54,044 nucleotides of DNA from Allobosea sp. (GCF_017308015.1 NZ_JAFKFW010000032.1:1-54044); one strand, 5' to 3'. Positions 8,140 through 17,064 are shown, numbered from the stretch's first letter. The notes: generated from the sequence alone by a model not told the origin. Numbers and translations are program-made.

Positions 8140-9855
8140 ATGACTGCGACCGGCGCCACGCAGGCGAGGAATGCCTCGCGTCCCTGGCTGGCGCATTATC
8201 CGCCAGCCGTGCCGCCGGAACTCGACGTTGCCAGGATCGGGACCCTGGTGGACCTGATCGGTTCCGCCTGCTCGAACTATGCCAACCGTCCGGCTTTCGA
8301 GAGCTTCGGCAAGGCGATCACCTTCGCCGAGACGCGTCAGGCGGCCGAGGCCTTTGCCGGCTGGTTGCAGGCCAAGGGGCTGAAGAAGGGCGATCGCGTC
8401 GCCTTGATGATGCCGAACATCCTGGCCTATCCGGCGGCGATCTTCGGTGCCCTGCTCGGCGGCTTCACCGTCGTGAACGTCAATCCGCTCTATACGGCGC
8501 GCGAACTGACCCACCAGATCAACGATTCCGGGGCGCGGGTGCTCGTGACGATCGAGAACTTCGCCCATGTCGTCGAGGAGGCGAAGCCGAGCCTGAAGCT
8601 CGACGTCATCGTCGTCGCCACGGCCGGCGACCTGATGGGCTTCAAGGGCAAGATCGTCAATTTCGTCGCGCGCCGCATCAAGAAGGTGGTGAAACCCTAC
8701 AACCTTCCGGGCTCGGTAGCCTTCCAGCAGATCCTGCGGAACGCGGCGCCGATGGCGCCGGTGACGATCGTGCCGGAAGACGTCGCCTTCCTGCAATATA
8801 CCGGCGGGACGACCGGCGTCGCCAAGGGGGCGACGCTGACGCATCGCAACGTCTCCGCCAATGTCCAGCAGGCCGCCTTATGGCTGGAATGGGTGCTGGA
8901 GCCGCCGCTCGGCCGCAGCGACTACCAGCATGTCATGGTGACGGCTCTCCCGCTCTACCATATCTTCGCGCTGACCTGCTGCTGCCTCTTCATGCTGCGG
9001 ATCGGCGCCAAGAGCCTGCTGATCGCCAATCCCCGCGACATTCCCGGCTTCATCAAGACGCTGAAGGCGAGCCGCTTCACGCTCTTCTCCGGGGTCAACA
9101 CGCTCTATAACGCTCTCGCCAACCATCCCGAGATCGAGCAGGTCGACTTCTCCGAGATGCGCTTTGCCGTAGCCGGCGGCATGGCGACACAGGCCGCGGT
9201 CGCCAAGCAGTGGAAGGCTGTGACCGGGCGCCCGATCATCGAGGGCTACGGCCTGTCCGAGACCTCGCCGATCGCCACGATCAACCGGCCCGACCTGACC
9301 GAATTCAGCGGTACGATCGGCTATCCGATTCCCTCGACGGACATCGCGATCCGCGATGCCGAAGGCAACGACATGCCGCTCGGCGAGGCCGGCGAGATCT
9401 GCATCCGCGGGCCGCAGGTGATGGCGGGCTACTGGAACCGGCCGGACGAGACCGTCAAGGCGATGACAGCCGACGGCTATTTCCGCAGCGGCGATGTCGG
9501 CGTGATGCTGCCGGACGGACAGGTCAAGGTCGTCGACCGGATGAAGGACATGGTTCTGGTCTCCGGCTTCAACGTCTATCCGAACGAGGTCGAGGACGTG
9601 CTGGCCTCCCATCCCGGCGTGCTGGAATCGGCGGTGATCGGCCTGCCCGACGAGCATTCCGGCGAGGCGGTCACCGCCTTCGTGGTGCGCAAGGACCCGA
9701 CGCTGACGGCGGATGTCCTGCGGGCCTACTGCAAGGAGAACCTGACCGGCTACAAGGTGCCCAGGCAGATCTTCTTCCGCGAAAGCCTGCCGAAGACCAA
9801 TGTCGGCAAGGTGCTGCGCCGGGCGCTGCGCGAGGAGGTCGTCGCCGGGCGCTGA
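8140..9855 (+). CDS. fadD: Long-chain fatty acid-CoA ligase, FadD type
   Basis: An AMP-forming acyl-CoA synthetase (571 aa) that activates fatty acids for beta-oxidation or lipid synthesis. Motifs are the P-loop YTGGTTGVAKGATLTH, the substrate-side 'PLYHIFAL', EGYGLSETSP, GEICIRGPQVMAGYWN, the 'GYFRSGDVGVMLPDG' hinge region and the C-terminal lysine in 'LPKTNVGKVLRR'. It starts at ATG 8140 behind GGGAGGG. An AT-rich patch about 8010-8090 probably holds the promoter. The gene is monocistronic; the downstream oxidoreductase starts 98 bp later. Confidence 0.92.
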   Translation: MTATGATQARNASRPWLAHYPPAVPPELDVARIGTLVDLIGSACSNYANRPAFESFGKAITFAETRQAAEAFAGWLQAKGLKKGDRVALMMPNILAYPAAIFGALLGGFTVVNVNPLYTARELTHQINDSGARVLVTIENFAHVVEEAKPSLKLDVIVVATAGDLMGFKGKIVNFVARRIKKVVKPYNLPGSVAFQQILRNAAPMAPVTIVPEDVAFLQYTGGTTGVAKGATLTHRNVSANVQQAALWLEWVLEPPLGRSDYQHVMVTALPLYHIFALTCCCLFMLRIGAKSLLIANPRDIPGFIKTLKASRFTLFSGVNTLYNALANHPEIEQVDFSEMRFAVAGGMATQAAVAKQWKAVTGRPIIEGYGLSETSPIATINRPDLTEFSGTIGYPIPSTDIAIRDAEGNDMPLGEAGEICIRGPQVMAGYWNRPDETVKAMTADGYFRSGDVGVMLPDGQVKVVDRMKDMVLVSGFNVYPNEVEDVLASHPGVLESAVIGLPDEHSGEAVTAFVVRKDPTLTADVLRAYCKENLTGYKVPRQIFFRESLPKTNVGKVLRRALREEVVAGR

Positions 9856-9953
9856 CGCTGTGCGACTGTCGACAGGCGGGCGAGCGACGTGTCATCTCTT
9901 GTCGGCTTTCGCTGGGCGGGTGACCGCCTTGCGCCGCCGGAGAACCTTGCCGC

Positions 9954-11060
9954 TTGCCCCATCGCCTCGTCGAACTGCCCCTGTTGCGCAGCCTGAAGCC
10001 CGGCCTCCATATCTACGAGGAGGAGGCGCTGAATGCCGAGCCGGCACTCGCGCTGCTCGACGAACCGATCACACCGGTCGATTCCTTCTTCATCCGAAAT
10101 AACGGCCATCTGCCGGAGATCGACGAGCGCGATTGGACGCTGACCATCGATGGCGAGGTCGAGCGCCCGGCCGTGTGGACCGTCGAAGGCCTGCATCAGC
10201 GCTTCGAAACCGTCACGGTGACCGCCGTCCTGGAATGCGCCGGCAATGGCCGCTCGCGCTTCTCGCCGGCGACCGACGGGCTGCAATGGCGGCTCGGCGC
10301 CGTCGGCTGCGCGCGCTGGACCGGGGTTCGGCTGGCGGATGTGCTGGAACATGCGGGCCCAAGGCGGAGCGCAGTCTACACCGCCCATCACGCGCCGGAT
10401 CGACAGATCGGCAAGCCGGAGAAGGCGGCGCTCTCGCGCGGCCTGCCCATGGCCAAGGCGGTGGCTCCGGAAACGCTGATCGCCTTCGCTATGAACGATG
10501 AGCCTCTGCCGCGCCTGCATGGCGGGCCCTTGCGTATCGTCGCGCCGGGTTATCCCGGCTCAGCCTGGCAGAAATGGCTGAACCGGATCAGCCTGCGCGC
10601 CATCGAGCATGACGGCGAGAAGATGCGCGGGACCGACTACCGCCTGCCGATCCGGCCGGTCCGCCCCGGCGAGCCACTCGATTCGGCAAATTTCGCCGTC
10701 ATCACCGACATGCCGGTCAAGTCGCTCATCGCCACGCCTCTCGACGGTTTCGTGGCGAGGCAGAGCGAGCGATTGAAGGTCGCGGGCTTCGCCTGGAGCG
10801 GAGCGATTCCGCTGGAATCGGTCGTCATCTCCAGCGATGGCGGCGAAAGCTGGCAGGATGTCGAATTGCAGGCCGGCGAGGGGCCTTTCGCCTGGCGCCG
10901 CTTCGAGGCGGAGATCGTGGCCGAGCAGCCGGGCCCCTTCGTGATCATGGCACGGGCACGGGATGCCGAAGGCAATGTCCAGCCGCTGGAGCCGGTCTGG
11001 AACCCGCGGGGCTATTGCAACAATCAGGTCCAGCGCGTGCGCGGCTCGGTCGTCGCATGA
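9954..11060 (+). CDS. Sulfite oxidase-like molybdopterin oxidoreductase
   Basis: A molybdopterin-dependent enzyme of the sulfite-oxidase family, 368 aa. 'LECAGNGRSRF' contains the cysteine expected to ligate molybdenum; 'HGGPLRIVAPGYPGSAWQKWLNRI' belongs to the cofactor domain; the C-terminal half ('SGAIPLESVVISSDGGESWQDV') is the Mo-co dimerisation domain. No signal peptide is seen, so it may be cytoplasmic, unlike SorA. The apparent start is TTG at 9954, with GGAGAA about 9 nt upstream and no in-frame ATG near it. The physiological substrate cannot be read from the sequence. Confidence 0.85.
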   Translation: MPHRLVELPLLRSLKPGLHIYEEEALNAEPALALLDEPITPVDSFFIRNNGHLPEIDERDWTLTIDGEVERPAVWTVEGLHQRFETVTVTAVLECAGNGRSRFSPATDGLQWRLGAVGCARWTGVRLADVLEHAGPRRSAVYTAHHAPDRQIGKPEKAALSRGLPMAKAVAPETLIAFAMNDEPLPRLHGGPLRIVAPGYPGSAWQKWLNRISLRAIEHDGEKMRGTDYRLPIRPVRPGEPLDSANFAVITDMPVKSLIATPLDGFVARQSERLKVAGFAWSGAIPLESVVISSDGGESWQDVELQAGEGPFAWRRFEAEIVAEQPGPFVIMARARDAEGNVQPLEPVWNPRGYCNNQVQRVRGSVVA

Positions 11061-11094
11061 GGCTTTGAACCTTTTGGCGGGCTGCCGCGTCTAA

Positions 11095-11167
11095 GGAATG
11101 GGTCTGCCATTCCGGGCATGGCTCTGCCGCCTCGGTCACTCCTCCTCCCATCGGCGACCGAGGCGGC
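11095..11167. terminator. Two hairpins between convergent genes
   Basis: GGAATGG-gtctg-CCATTCC (11095-11113) is followed by a 12-bp perfect stem GCCGCCTCGGTC/GACCGAGGCGGC (11126-11137 with 11156-11167, 18-nt loop). They lie between the stops of the molybdoenzyme gene and mtaB and could end transcription from both sides. No T-tract follows either stem on the plus strand. Confidence 0.45.
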
Positions 11168-11190
11168 CACTCTCCCCAGCAAAAACGCGT

Positions 11191-12513
11191 TCAGGCCGCC
11201 AGCAGGGCCTTGCCGTCGGCGGCGTGGCCGGTGACCGGCACGATCTCGCCGGGCGCGATATCGCTGCTGAAGCGGATCAGCGTGAAATCCTCGGCGCGGC
11301 CGGTGTTGCCGCGTTCCGTCAGGACGCTGAGGGGGCGGCCGATGCGCTCCGTCAGATGGTGTTGCTGTGCCGTGCTCGCCACCGCTCGCAACCGGGCGGC
11401 GCGCTCGGAGATGACCTCTCCCGAAAGTTGCGGCATCCGTGCGGCGGGCGTGCCGGGGCGGGCGGAGTAGGGGAAGACATGGACGAAGCTCAGCCCGCAT
11501 TCCCCGACAAGGTCGAGCGAGCGGGCGAACATCGCCTCGTCCTCGGTCGGGAAGCCGGCGATGAGATCGGCGCCGAAGACGATATCGGGGCGCAGTTCGC
11601 GGATCTCCGCGCAGAAGCGGATGGCGTCATCGCGGCTGTGGCGGCGTTTCATGCGCTTCAGGATGAGGTCGTCTCCCGCCTGCAGCGAGAGATGCAGATG
11701 CGGCATCAGACGCGCTTCGGTCGCGAGCAGGTCGCGCAGGGCGTCATCAACCTCGACGGCGTCGATCGAGGAGAGGCGCAGGCGCGGCAGATCGGGCAGG
11801 GCGCTCAGGATCGCTCCGGCGAGCCTGCCCAATGACGGCTGGTCGGCCAGGTCGCGGCCATAGCTGGTGAGATCGACGCCGGTCAGGACGATCTCGCGGG
11901 CGCCGGCTTCGAGCAGGGTACGGCATTGCGCGACGACATCGGCGATGGCGAGCGAACGCGAATTGCCGCGCCCGAAGGGGATGACGCAGAAGGTGCAGCG
12001 ATGATCGCAGCCATTCTGGACCTGGACGAAGCCGCGGGTATGGCTGGTAAAGCGGCCGGTGACGGGCGCGCGCATGGCAGTGCGGGCCATGATGTCGCCG
12101 ACATCGAGCTTGTCGGCCGCAGCGGTGTCAGAATGGCCGAGGCTGTTCGAGCGGGCGAGGACGGCCCAGTTCTCGGGCCGCAGCTTCTCGTCATTGCCGA
12201 GGACGCGGTCGACCTCCGGCATATCGGCGAAGCGCGCGGGCTCGATCTGCGCGGCGCAGCCGGTGACGATCACCGGCCTGTCCGGCTGCTCGCGCTTGAG
12301 GCGGCGCACGGCCTGCCGCGCCTGTCGGGTGGCCTCGGCGGTGACGGCGCAGGAATTGACGATGGCGGCATCCTTCAGCCCGGCGGCTTCCGCCTGGAGC
12401 CGCAGCGCCTCGCTCTCGACGATGTTGAGGCGGCAGCCGAAGGTGACGACCTCCAGAGCATCTTCGCGCTTCTCCGAACTGCGAAGATCCTCTGGGTTAT
12501 TGTTTGGTCGCAT
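11191..12513 (-). CDS. mtaB: tRNA t6A37 methylthiotransferase MtaB, N-terminus recoded by a repeat
   Basis: Radical-SAM enzyme that converts t6A37 to ms2t6A in tRNAs reading ANN codons. It has the N-terminal methylthiotransferase domain with three cysteines (FGCRLN, NSCAVT, VTGCAA), the radical-SAM cluster motif CDHRCTFC and a C-terminal TRAM-like segment. The conserved protein begins at EVVTFGC. All residues before that (about 20 from the ATG at 12513) come from an inserted palindromic element (12451-12557). The ancestral start, an ATG at 12563 overlapping the dapF stop, is now out of frame and ends after 14 codons at 12519. Translation may reinitiate at 12513, or start at GTG 12537. The catalytic parts look intact. 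Confidence 0.88.
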   Translation of the reverse strand: MRPNNNPEDLRSSEKREDALEVVTFGCRLNIVESEALRLQAEAAGLKDAAIVNSCAVTAEATRQARQAVRRLKREQPDRPVIVTGCAAQIEPARFADMPEVDRVLGNDEKLRPENWAVLARSNSLGHSDTAAADKLDVGDIMARTAMRAPVTGRFTSHTRGFVQVQNGCDHRCTFCVIPFGRGNSRSLAIADVVAQCRTLLEAGAREIVLTGVDLTSYGRDLADQPSLGRLAGAILSALPDLPRLRLSSIDAVEVDDALRDLLATEARLMPHLHLSLQAGDDLILKRMKRRHSRDDAIRFCAEIRELRPDIVFGADLIAGFPTEDEAMFARSLDLVGECGLSFVHVFPYSARPGTPAARMPQLSGEVISERAARLRAVASTAQQHHLTERIGRPLSVLTERGNTGRAEDFTLIRFSSDIAPGEIVPVTGHAADGKALLAA

Positions 12514-12557
12514 TTTCTTCACGCGAACCGGCACCACTTTGCTTGAAAATGCTCCAG
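12451..12557. repeat. MITE/RPE-like palindromic element inserted in mtaB
   Basis: An insertion of about 101 bp flanked by direct copies of CTGGAG on the minus strand (12557-12552 and 12456-12451). Its ends form imperfect terminal inverted repeats (GAGCATTTTC against GAGCATCTTC). Inside is a 14-bp stem with one mismatch (12454-12467 with 12481-12494). The central portion (minus strand, 12555 to about 12500) resembles a dispersed element I recall from many Rhizobiales genomes containing GGTTCGCGTGAAGAAAA. No coding capacity for a transposase, so it would be non-autonomous. Confidence 0.8.
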
Positions 12558-12562
12558 GGCCA

Positions 12563-13447
12563 TCACGCCGCGCTCGTGAACAGCGCCGGGTCCAGCGTAC
12601 CTTCCCATTCGAATTCGACCGGGCCGGTCATCAGGACATGGCCGTCGCGCTCGCGCCATTCGATGGCGAGATCGCCGCCGGGCAGGCTGACGGTCGCCTT
12701 GCGCGCGGTGAGCTCGCGGCGCACGCCCGCAACCAGCGCCGCGCAGGCGCCCGAGCCGCAGGCCTGGGTGATGCCGGCGCCGCGCTCCCAGACGCGCAGT
12801 ACGATATGATCGGGCGCCTTGACCGCGGCGAGCTCGATATTGGCGCGGTCGGGGAAGATTGGGTGGTTCTCGAGCAGCGGGCCGATCTGCTCGAGGTTGT
12901 AGGCATAGGGGTCTTGGACGAAGAAGACGGCATGCGGATTGCCCATGTTGACGGCGCAGGGCGTGTGCAGGATCGGATCGTCGATCGGACCGATCTGCAA
13001 TTCGAAGCGGCTGGTGTCCTCGAAGGGCTCGGCCAGCGGGATCTGGTCCCAGGCGAGGCGCGGGGCGCCCATGTCGACAGAGAAGAGCGTTTCGCCGTCG
13101 CGAACCGCCGGCAGCAGGCCGGCCTTGGTCTGGAGCGCAAGGCGGGTCTTGCTCGCATCGCCCATCCGAGGATCGGCGATCATGGCCCAGGCGACGCAGC
13201 GCGTGCCGTTGCCGCAGGCGCCGGCTTCCGAGCCGTCGGTATTGTAGATGCGCACGAAGGCGTCGGTGCCGGGCGTCGCGGCATCGTGCAGCACCATGAG
13301 CTGGTCGAAGCGGGCGCGCGGCTCGGAGGCGATGGCGCGGGCTTCGCTTTCGCTCACGACATGCTTGCTGCCGCGCAGATCCAGCACCGTGATCTGGTTG
13401 CCGAGCCCGTTCATCTTCAGGAACCGGCGATTGGCCAGAGCGTTCAT
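12563..13447 (-). CDS. dapF: Diaminopimelate epimerase
   Basis: Interconverts LL- and meso-diaminopimelate in lysine and peptidoglycan synthesis, in the cytoplasm. The 294-aa protein has both catalytic cysteines in family motifs: 'GACGNGTRC' and '[11 protein letters not shown]'. Also present are '[10 protein letters not shown]' and '[10 protein letters not shown]'. Start at ATG 13447 gives the usual length; an extension to 13510 is basic and unconserved. Its TGA overlaps the ancestral ATG of mtaB (TGATG), so the two genes were once tightly coupled before the palindromic insertion. Confidence 0.95.
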   Translation of the reverse strand: MNALANRRFLKMNGLGNQITVLDLRGSKHVVSESEARAIASEPRARFDQLMVLHDAATPGTDAFVRIYNTDGSEAGACGNGTRCVAWAMIADPRMGDASKTRLALQTKAGLLPAVRDGETLFSVDMGAPRLAWDQIPLAEPFEDTSRFELQIGPIDDPILHTPCAVNMGNPHAVFFVQDPYAYNLEQIGPLLENHPIFPDRANIELAAVKAPDHIVLRVWERGAGITQACGSGACAALVAGVRRELTARKATVSLPGGDLAIEWRERDGHVLMTGPVEFEWEGTLDPALFTSAA

Positions 13448-13588
13448 TTGGTCACACGTCCCGTGAATAGTGGGTCTATGGCGGAGGCGACGTGAAAAAG
13501 CCACCCTCACCCCCGTTCCTGAGACAAGGTGGACATTCTATGTTGCGCCGCAAGGGCGCGAATCGCGTGAAACTCTAAGGCCGTGACG

Positions 13589-14479
13589 ATGCGTGATTCT
13601 CGGCGGTATTCCCGGATCTGTGTTCTGGCGCTCCTGGCGAGTCTGCCAAGCGGATGGGTCTTCGCACAGGCGCGCGTCGCCCCGCCGTCGGCCGTCGAAA
13701 CCGCGCCGCTGGCGCCACCGCCCGGCGCCAGCCCGGCGCAGATGCCGTCGGTCCCCGCACAGGTCCCGCCCGCCGCGATGCCCGATTCCCAGCCCGGGCC
13801 GCAACCGGTCCAGCCGGCTCCGCCGCCACCGAACCCTGTGACCCCGCAGCCTGTTCAGCCTGCACCGACATTGCCGGGTCCGGCCGAGCCGCAGCCTGTG
13901 CAACCGCCGCCGACCCTGCCGCCGCCGGTGCTACCCGCGCCGCCGCCCGTGCAGCAGCAGACCGGCGTGCCCGATCCCAATGCCACGCTCGCCGGCAAGC
14001 GCGGCGATTCCAGCGATATCGACGAGGTCGCGCTGGTCGCCAAGCCGGTGCTGCTGCTGTCAGGACAAACGAGCTGGGACCAGGGCTTCCAGAAACTGTC
14101 CGAGAGCTTCAACACCTTACGCGAGGAAGCTCGGAAGGCGGGACTGCCTGTTGCCGGCCGGCCGCTGTCGCTTTTCGTGGAGACGACCGATGACGGCTTC
14201 CGCTTCGATGCCATGCTGCCGGTCGCAGCGCCCGCCAGCGGGCAGGTTCCGGCCTTCGGCGGCGGGGTGAAGCTCGGCGCATCACCGGTGGGGAAGGCGC
14301 TGCGTTTCCTGCACGTCGCGCCTTATGACGACATCGATTCCACCTACGAGACGATCACGGCCTATCTCGAGGCCAAGAGCATCACCGTGAAGGACGCCTT
14401 CCTCGAGGAATATGTCAGCGATCTCAAGGACCCCGGCGATCCGAATCTCGAGATCAACGTCTACGTCCAGCCGAAATAG
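13589..14479 (+). CDS. Secreted protein, proline-rich linker plus GyrI-like domain
   Basis: A 296-aa exported protein. Residues 1-26 form a signal peptide ending VFA|Q, about 27-128 are a proline/alanine-rich low-complexity linker, and about 140-296 form a GyrI/AraC effector-binding-like domain ('RPLSLFVETTDDGFRFDAMLPV', 'GKALRFLHVAPYDDIDSTYETI'). Such domains bind small hydrophobic or cationic molecules; the ligand is unknown. TAAGG lies 8 nt before the ATG. The linker may span the periplasm or peptidoglycan. Transcribed alone and divergently from dapF. Confidence 0.75.
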   Translation: MRDSRRYSRICVLALLASLPSGWVFAQARVAPPSAVETAPLAPPPGASPAQMPSVPAQVPPAAMPDSQPGPQPVQPAPPPPNPVTPQPVQPAPTLPGPAEPQPVQPPPTLPPPVLPAPPPVQQQTGVPDPNATLAGKRGDSSDIDEVALVAKPVLLLSGQTSWDQGFQKLSESFNTLREEARKAGLPVAGRPLSLFVETTDDGFRFDAMLPVAAPASGQVPAFGGGVKLGASPVGKALRFLHVAPYDDIDSTYETITAYLEAKSITVKDAFLEEYVSDLKDPGDPNLEINVYVQPK

Positions 14480-14490
14480 CGGGTTCCGAC

Positions 14491-14582
14491 GTCATGCTCG
14501 CCCTGGTGACGAGCATCCACGTCTTGCGCGCAACCTTCGACCAGTGAAGACATGGATGGCCGGGACAAGCCCGATCATCACG
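14491..14582. repeat. Dispersed nested-palindrome element, copy B
   Basis: Shares the layout of 5123-5213: GTCATGCTCGCCC start, ATCCACGTCTT paired imperfectly with AAGACATGGAT, then GGCCGGGACAAGCCCGATC and a CATCACG end. It begins 11 bp after a stop codon and has more mismatches than copy A, as if decaying. It sits between convergent genes. Confidence 0.7.
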
Positions 14583-14609
14583 AATGCTTGTGCGGGGTGA
14601 GGGGCGTTT

Positions 14610-15668
14610 TCAGACGCTCCAGCTCAAACCCGGCCGCATCGGCCGGAAGCGCTCTTCCGGCAGGCCGGCTTCGGCCAGCGCGGCCTTCAGGGCCTCGGGC
14701 GGGCGCTCGACGCCTTCGTCGGTGAGCTGGAACGTGCCCCAGTGATGGCCGATCGCCTGCTCAGCCCGCAGTGCGAGCATGACTTTCACGGCCTCGTTGG
14801 GGTTCATGTGGTTGTCCGACATGAACCAGCGCGGCTCATAGGCGCCGATCGGCAGCACCGCGAGGTCGAACGGCCCGTGCTGGCTACCGAGCTCCGCGTA
14901 GAGCGAGCCGTCATGGTAGCCGGTATCGCCGATATGGAAGACCTTCGCGGTCGGCGTTTCGAGAATGTAGGAGCACCAGAGCGCCATGCGCCGGTCGAAG
15001 GCGCCGCGCGCCGACCAGTGGTAGCTGGGTACCAGCGTGGCCGCGACCTTGTCGGAGAGCATCAGCCGGTCGTTCCAGTCATGCGCCTCGGTGCGGGCAT
15101 CGGGAATGCGGGCGCGGACGATCGAGTCGTTGCCGAGCGGCATGATCATGCGTGGCTGGTCTCTGGCATGCAGCAGTGCCAGCGTCTCGATGTCGAGATG
15201 ATCGTAATGGTTATGCGTCACCAGCACGACATCGATCCTCGGCAGATCGGCGAAGGCGACGCCGGGCGCGTTCACGCGTTTCGGGCCGATGAAGGAGAAG
15301 GGGCTCGCGCGCAGCGAATAGACCGGGTCGATCAGCAGGTTGAGGCCGGCGACCTGATAGAGGAAGGAGGCGTGGCCGAGATGGACGATCCTGGTGCCCT
15401 CGATGCTGGCGGGCGGCTTGTCCTGCGGCGGTGCCTGATAGGCGAGAGGGAAAGTCTCGCGCTCGCGCTTGCCGGTCTGCCAGCGCAGCACGTCGGCGAT
15501 GCCCTTGGTCACCGGGCGGCCGTCGCTGAAGACGAGACCGTTGAAATGGTCGCTGACCGGTCCCTGGTAATAGGGATTGCGCGAGCGGGAGATCGCAGCC
15601 CAGGCGGCGCCGGTCGAAGCCAGCAGCGCACCGAGGCCGACGAAGGAGAGAAGCTTGCGGCGGGTCAT
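14610..15668 (-). CDS. Metallo-beta-lactamase-fold hydrolase (NAPE-PLD/UlaG-like)
   Basis: A 352-aa exported or membrane-tethered hydrolase. The N-terminus (MTRRKLLSFVGLGALLASTGAAWA) is an export signal of RR type. The metal-binding motif THNHYDHLD, the downstream 'HIGDTGYHDG', 'NHMNPNEAVK' and 'IGHHWGTFQLTDEG' match the MBL subgroup of N-acyl-phosphatidylethanolamine phospholipase D. Start at ATG 15668 is chosen because the signal peptide begins there; the frame stays open far upstream without similarity. The substrate is unknown. It lies 56 bp after the LysE-family gene on the same strand. Confidence 0.85.
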   Translation of the reverse strand: MTRRKLLSFVGLGALLASTGAAWAAISRSRNPYYQGPVSDHFNGLVFSDGRPVTKGIADVLRWQTGKRERETFPLAYQAPPQDKPPASIEGTRIVHLGHASFLYQVAGLNLLIDPVYSLRASPFSFIGPKRVNAPGVAFADLPRIDVVLVTHNHYDHLDIETLALLHARDQPRMIMPLGNDSIVRARIPDARTEAHDWNDRLMLSDKVAATLVPSYHWSARGAFDRRMALWCSYILETPTAKVFHIGDTGYHDGSLYAELGSQHGPFDLAVLPIGAYEPRWFMSDNHMNPNEAVKVMLALRAEQAIGHHWGTFQLTDEGVERPPEALKAALAEAGLPEERFRPMRPGLSWSV

Positions 15669-15724
15669 GGCAAAAGAGGTAGGCCGCCGGGACCCTGCGT
15701 CAAGATGCGAACGCGAGCTGCCGC

Positions 15725-16351
15725 TCAGTTGCTGCCGGAGCGGATCGCGACCGTGGCGACGCCGGCGCCGATCAGGAGCGTGCCGCCGGCCTTGTTGAAG
15801 AGGCCGATCGCGCGCGGGTTGCTGACCACGGCGCGCGCCCGTGAGGCGATCAGCGCGTAGCCCATGGCGTTGGCGAAGGCGAGCGTGATGAAGGTCGCCT
15901 CGAAGATCAGCATCTGCGTCCAGAAATCGCCCCTGGTGTCGAGGAATTGGGGCAGGAACGCGACGAAGAAGGTGATGCTCTTCGGGTTCAGCGCCGTCAC
16001 CAGCCAGGCATGGCCGAGCATCTTCCAGCCGGGAGCGGCATCCTCGCGTGGCCTGGCATCGAGCGTGCCGCCGGCGCGGAAGAGCTTGACGCCGAGCCAG
16101 ACCAGATAGGCAGCGCCGATCCATTTCAGCGTGGTGAAGACCAGGGCGGAGGTGGCGAGCAGGGCGCCGACGCCGAGCATCGAGAGCGTCATGGCCGTGA
16201 AGTCGCCGAGCGCGACGCCGACGGCGATCGGGAAGGCGGTGCGCCAGCCCTGGCCGAGCGCGTAGGAAATCACGAGGAGGATCGTCGGTCCGGGGATGAC
16301 CAGGAGGACGGCCGTGGCGGCCGTGAAGGCGATCCAGGCTTCGAAGGTCAT
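15725..16351 (-). CDS. LysE/RhtB-family amino-acid exporter
   Basis: Inner-membrane exporter of 208 aa with about six hydrophobic segments. The motif 'VIPGPTILLVISYALGQGWR' and 'KWIGAAYLVWLGVKLFR' with 'NPKSITFFVAFLPQF' are diagnostic for the LysE superfamily. ATG 16351 is chosen over the upstream ATG at 16387, because family members begin near MTFEAW and GGAGCC precedes it at fair spacing. Substrate likely an amino acid or analogue. Confidence 0.88.
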   Translation of the reverse strand: MTFEAWIAFTAATAVLLVIPGPTILLVISYALGQGWRTAFPIAVGVALGDFTAMTLSMLGVGALLATSALVFTTLKWIGAAYLVWLGVKLFRAGGTLDARPREDAAPGWKMLGHAWLVTALNPKSITFFVAFLPQFLDTRGDFWTQMLIFEATFITLAFANAMGYALIASRARAVVSNPRAIGLFNKAGGTLLIGAGVATVAIRSGSN

Positions 16352-16411
16352 GATGGTGCTGGCTCCGCTAAAGCGCAGAGCCATCACCAGAAGCGGGTGC
16401 TTGTAAAGAGC

Positions 16412-16993
16412 CTATCGCGCCGGCTGCGGATTGTTTCCGAACCACATGACGGGCCCGGCACCCTGGGCGGCCATCTCGCGGCGCGCTTCCGGTTCCGCCG
16501 CGACGACCAGCGTCCACCAGACGCGATAGCTGGTGCGCGGGTCCTTGGAGAGCGCGATGCCGTAGCGGGTGGCTTCCTTCATCCGCAGATTGATGTCGTG
16601 GCCGGGGGATCTGCGCCAGCCGTCGAAGGCTTCCTCGACCGAGAAATAGCCGCCGCCGAGATTTTCCGCCGCGCGGGAGCTGTCGACGCCGGCAGCGAGG
16701 ATGCGGTCGCTGAAGCTGCCGCCGGCATCATGCGAAAGCGCGTTGGCCTTGACCATGGCATCGGCCTGGCGCTGTGCCATCGCCATCAGGCGCGGGTCCG
16801 GCCGGACCGGGCCCAGGCCCTGGCTGGAGCGATAAGCGTTGAGGATGCGTCCGGCCTGGGCGGGATCGAGAGAGACGGCAGCCACCTTCTCGACCATGCG
16901 CGGATCGAGCGTGCCTTCACGACGTGGGTCGCCGGCACAGGCGGCGAGCAGAAGAGTGAGGGCCAGCAGTGTCGAGGCGGGTTTCAGTTTCAT
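16412..16993 (-). CDS. CAP (SCP/PR1)-domain lipoprotein
   Basis: A 193-aa envelope protein. The N-terminus ends in a lipobox (LLLAAC), so Cys19 should be lipidated. The CAP domain is recognisable from 'LNAYRSSQGLGPVRPDPRLM', 'NALSHDAGGSFSDRIL', 'AAENLGGGYFSVEEAFDGW', 'SPGHDINL' and 'YGIALSKDP'. Its role in bacteria is poorly defined. It is followed on the same strand, after 60 bp, by the LysE-type gene. Confidence 0.82.
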   Translation of the reverse strand: MKLKPASTLLALTLLLAACAGDPRREGTLDPRMVEKVAAVSLDPAQAGRILNAYRSSQGLGPVRPDPRLMAMAQRQADAMVKANALSHDAGGSFSDRILAAGVDSSRAAENLGGGYFSVEEAFDGWRRSPGHDINLRMKEATRYGIALSKDPRTSYRVWWTLVVAAEPEARREMAAQGAGPVMWFGNNPQPAR

Positions 16994-17064
16994 GGACCGG
17001 CATGTCTTACGAATCGGGCGCGCAGCGATGCCGGTCGATAAGGGCCTTTCTGGGGCCGCGCGGA

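Noticed and set aside
12504-13495. Plus-strand frames opposite dapF
   Set aside because: dapF has both catalytic cysteine motifs on the minus strand. The plus-strand frames show no domain.
14610-16124. A 504-codon frame joining the LysE region to the MBL-fold gene
   Set aside because: Only the segment from ATG 15668 carries MBL similarity and begins with a signal peptide. The upstream portion is out-of-frame LysE sequence.
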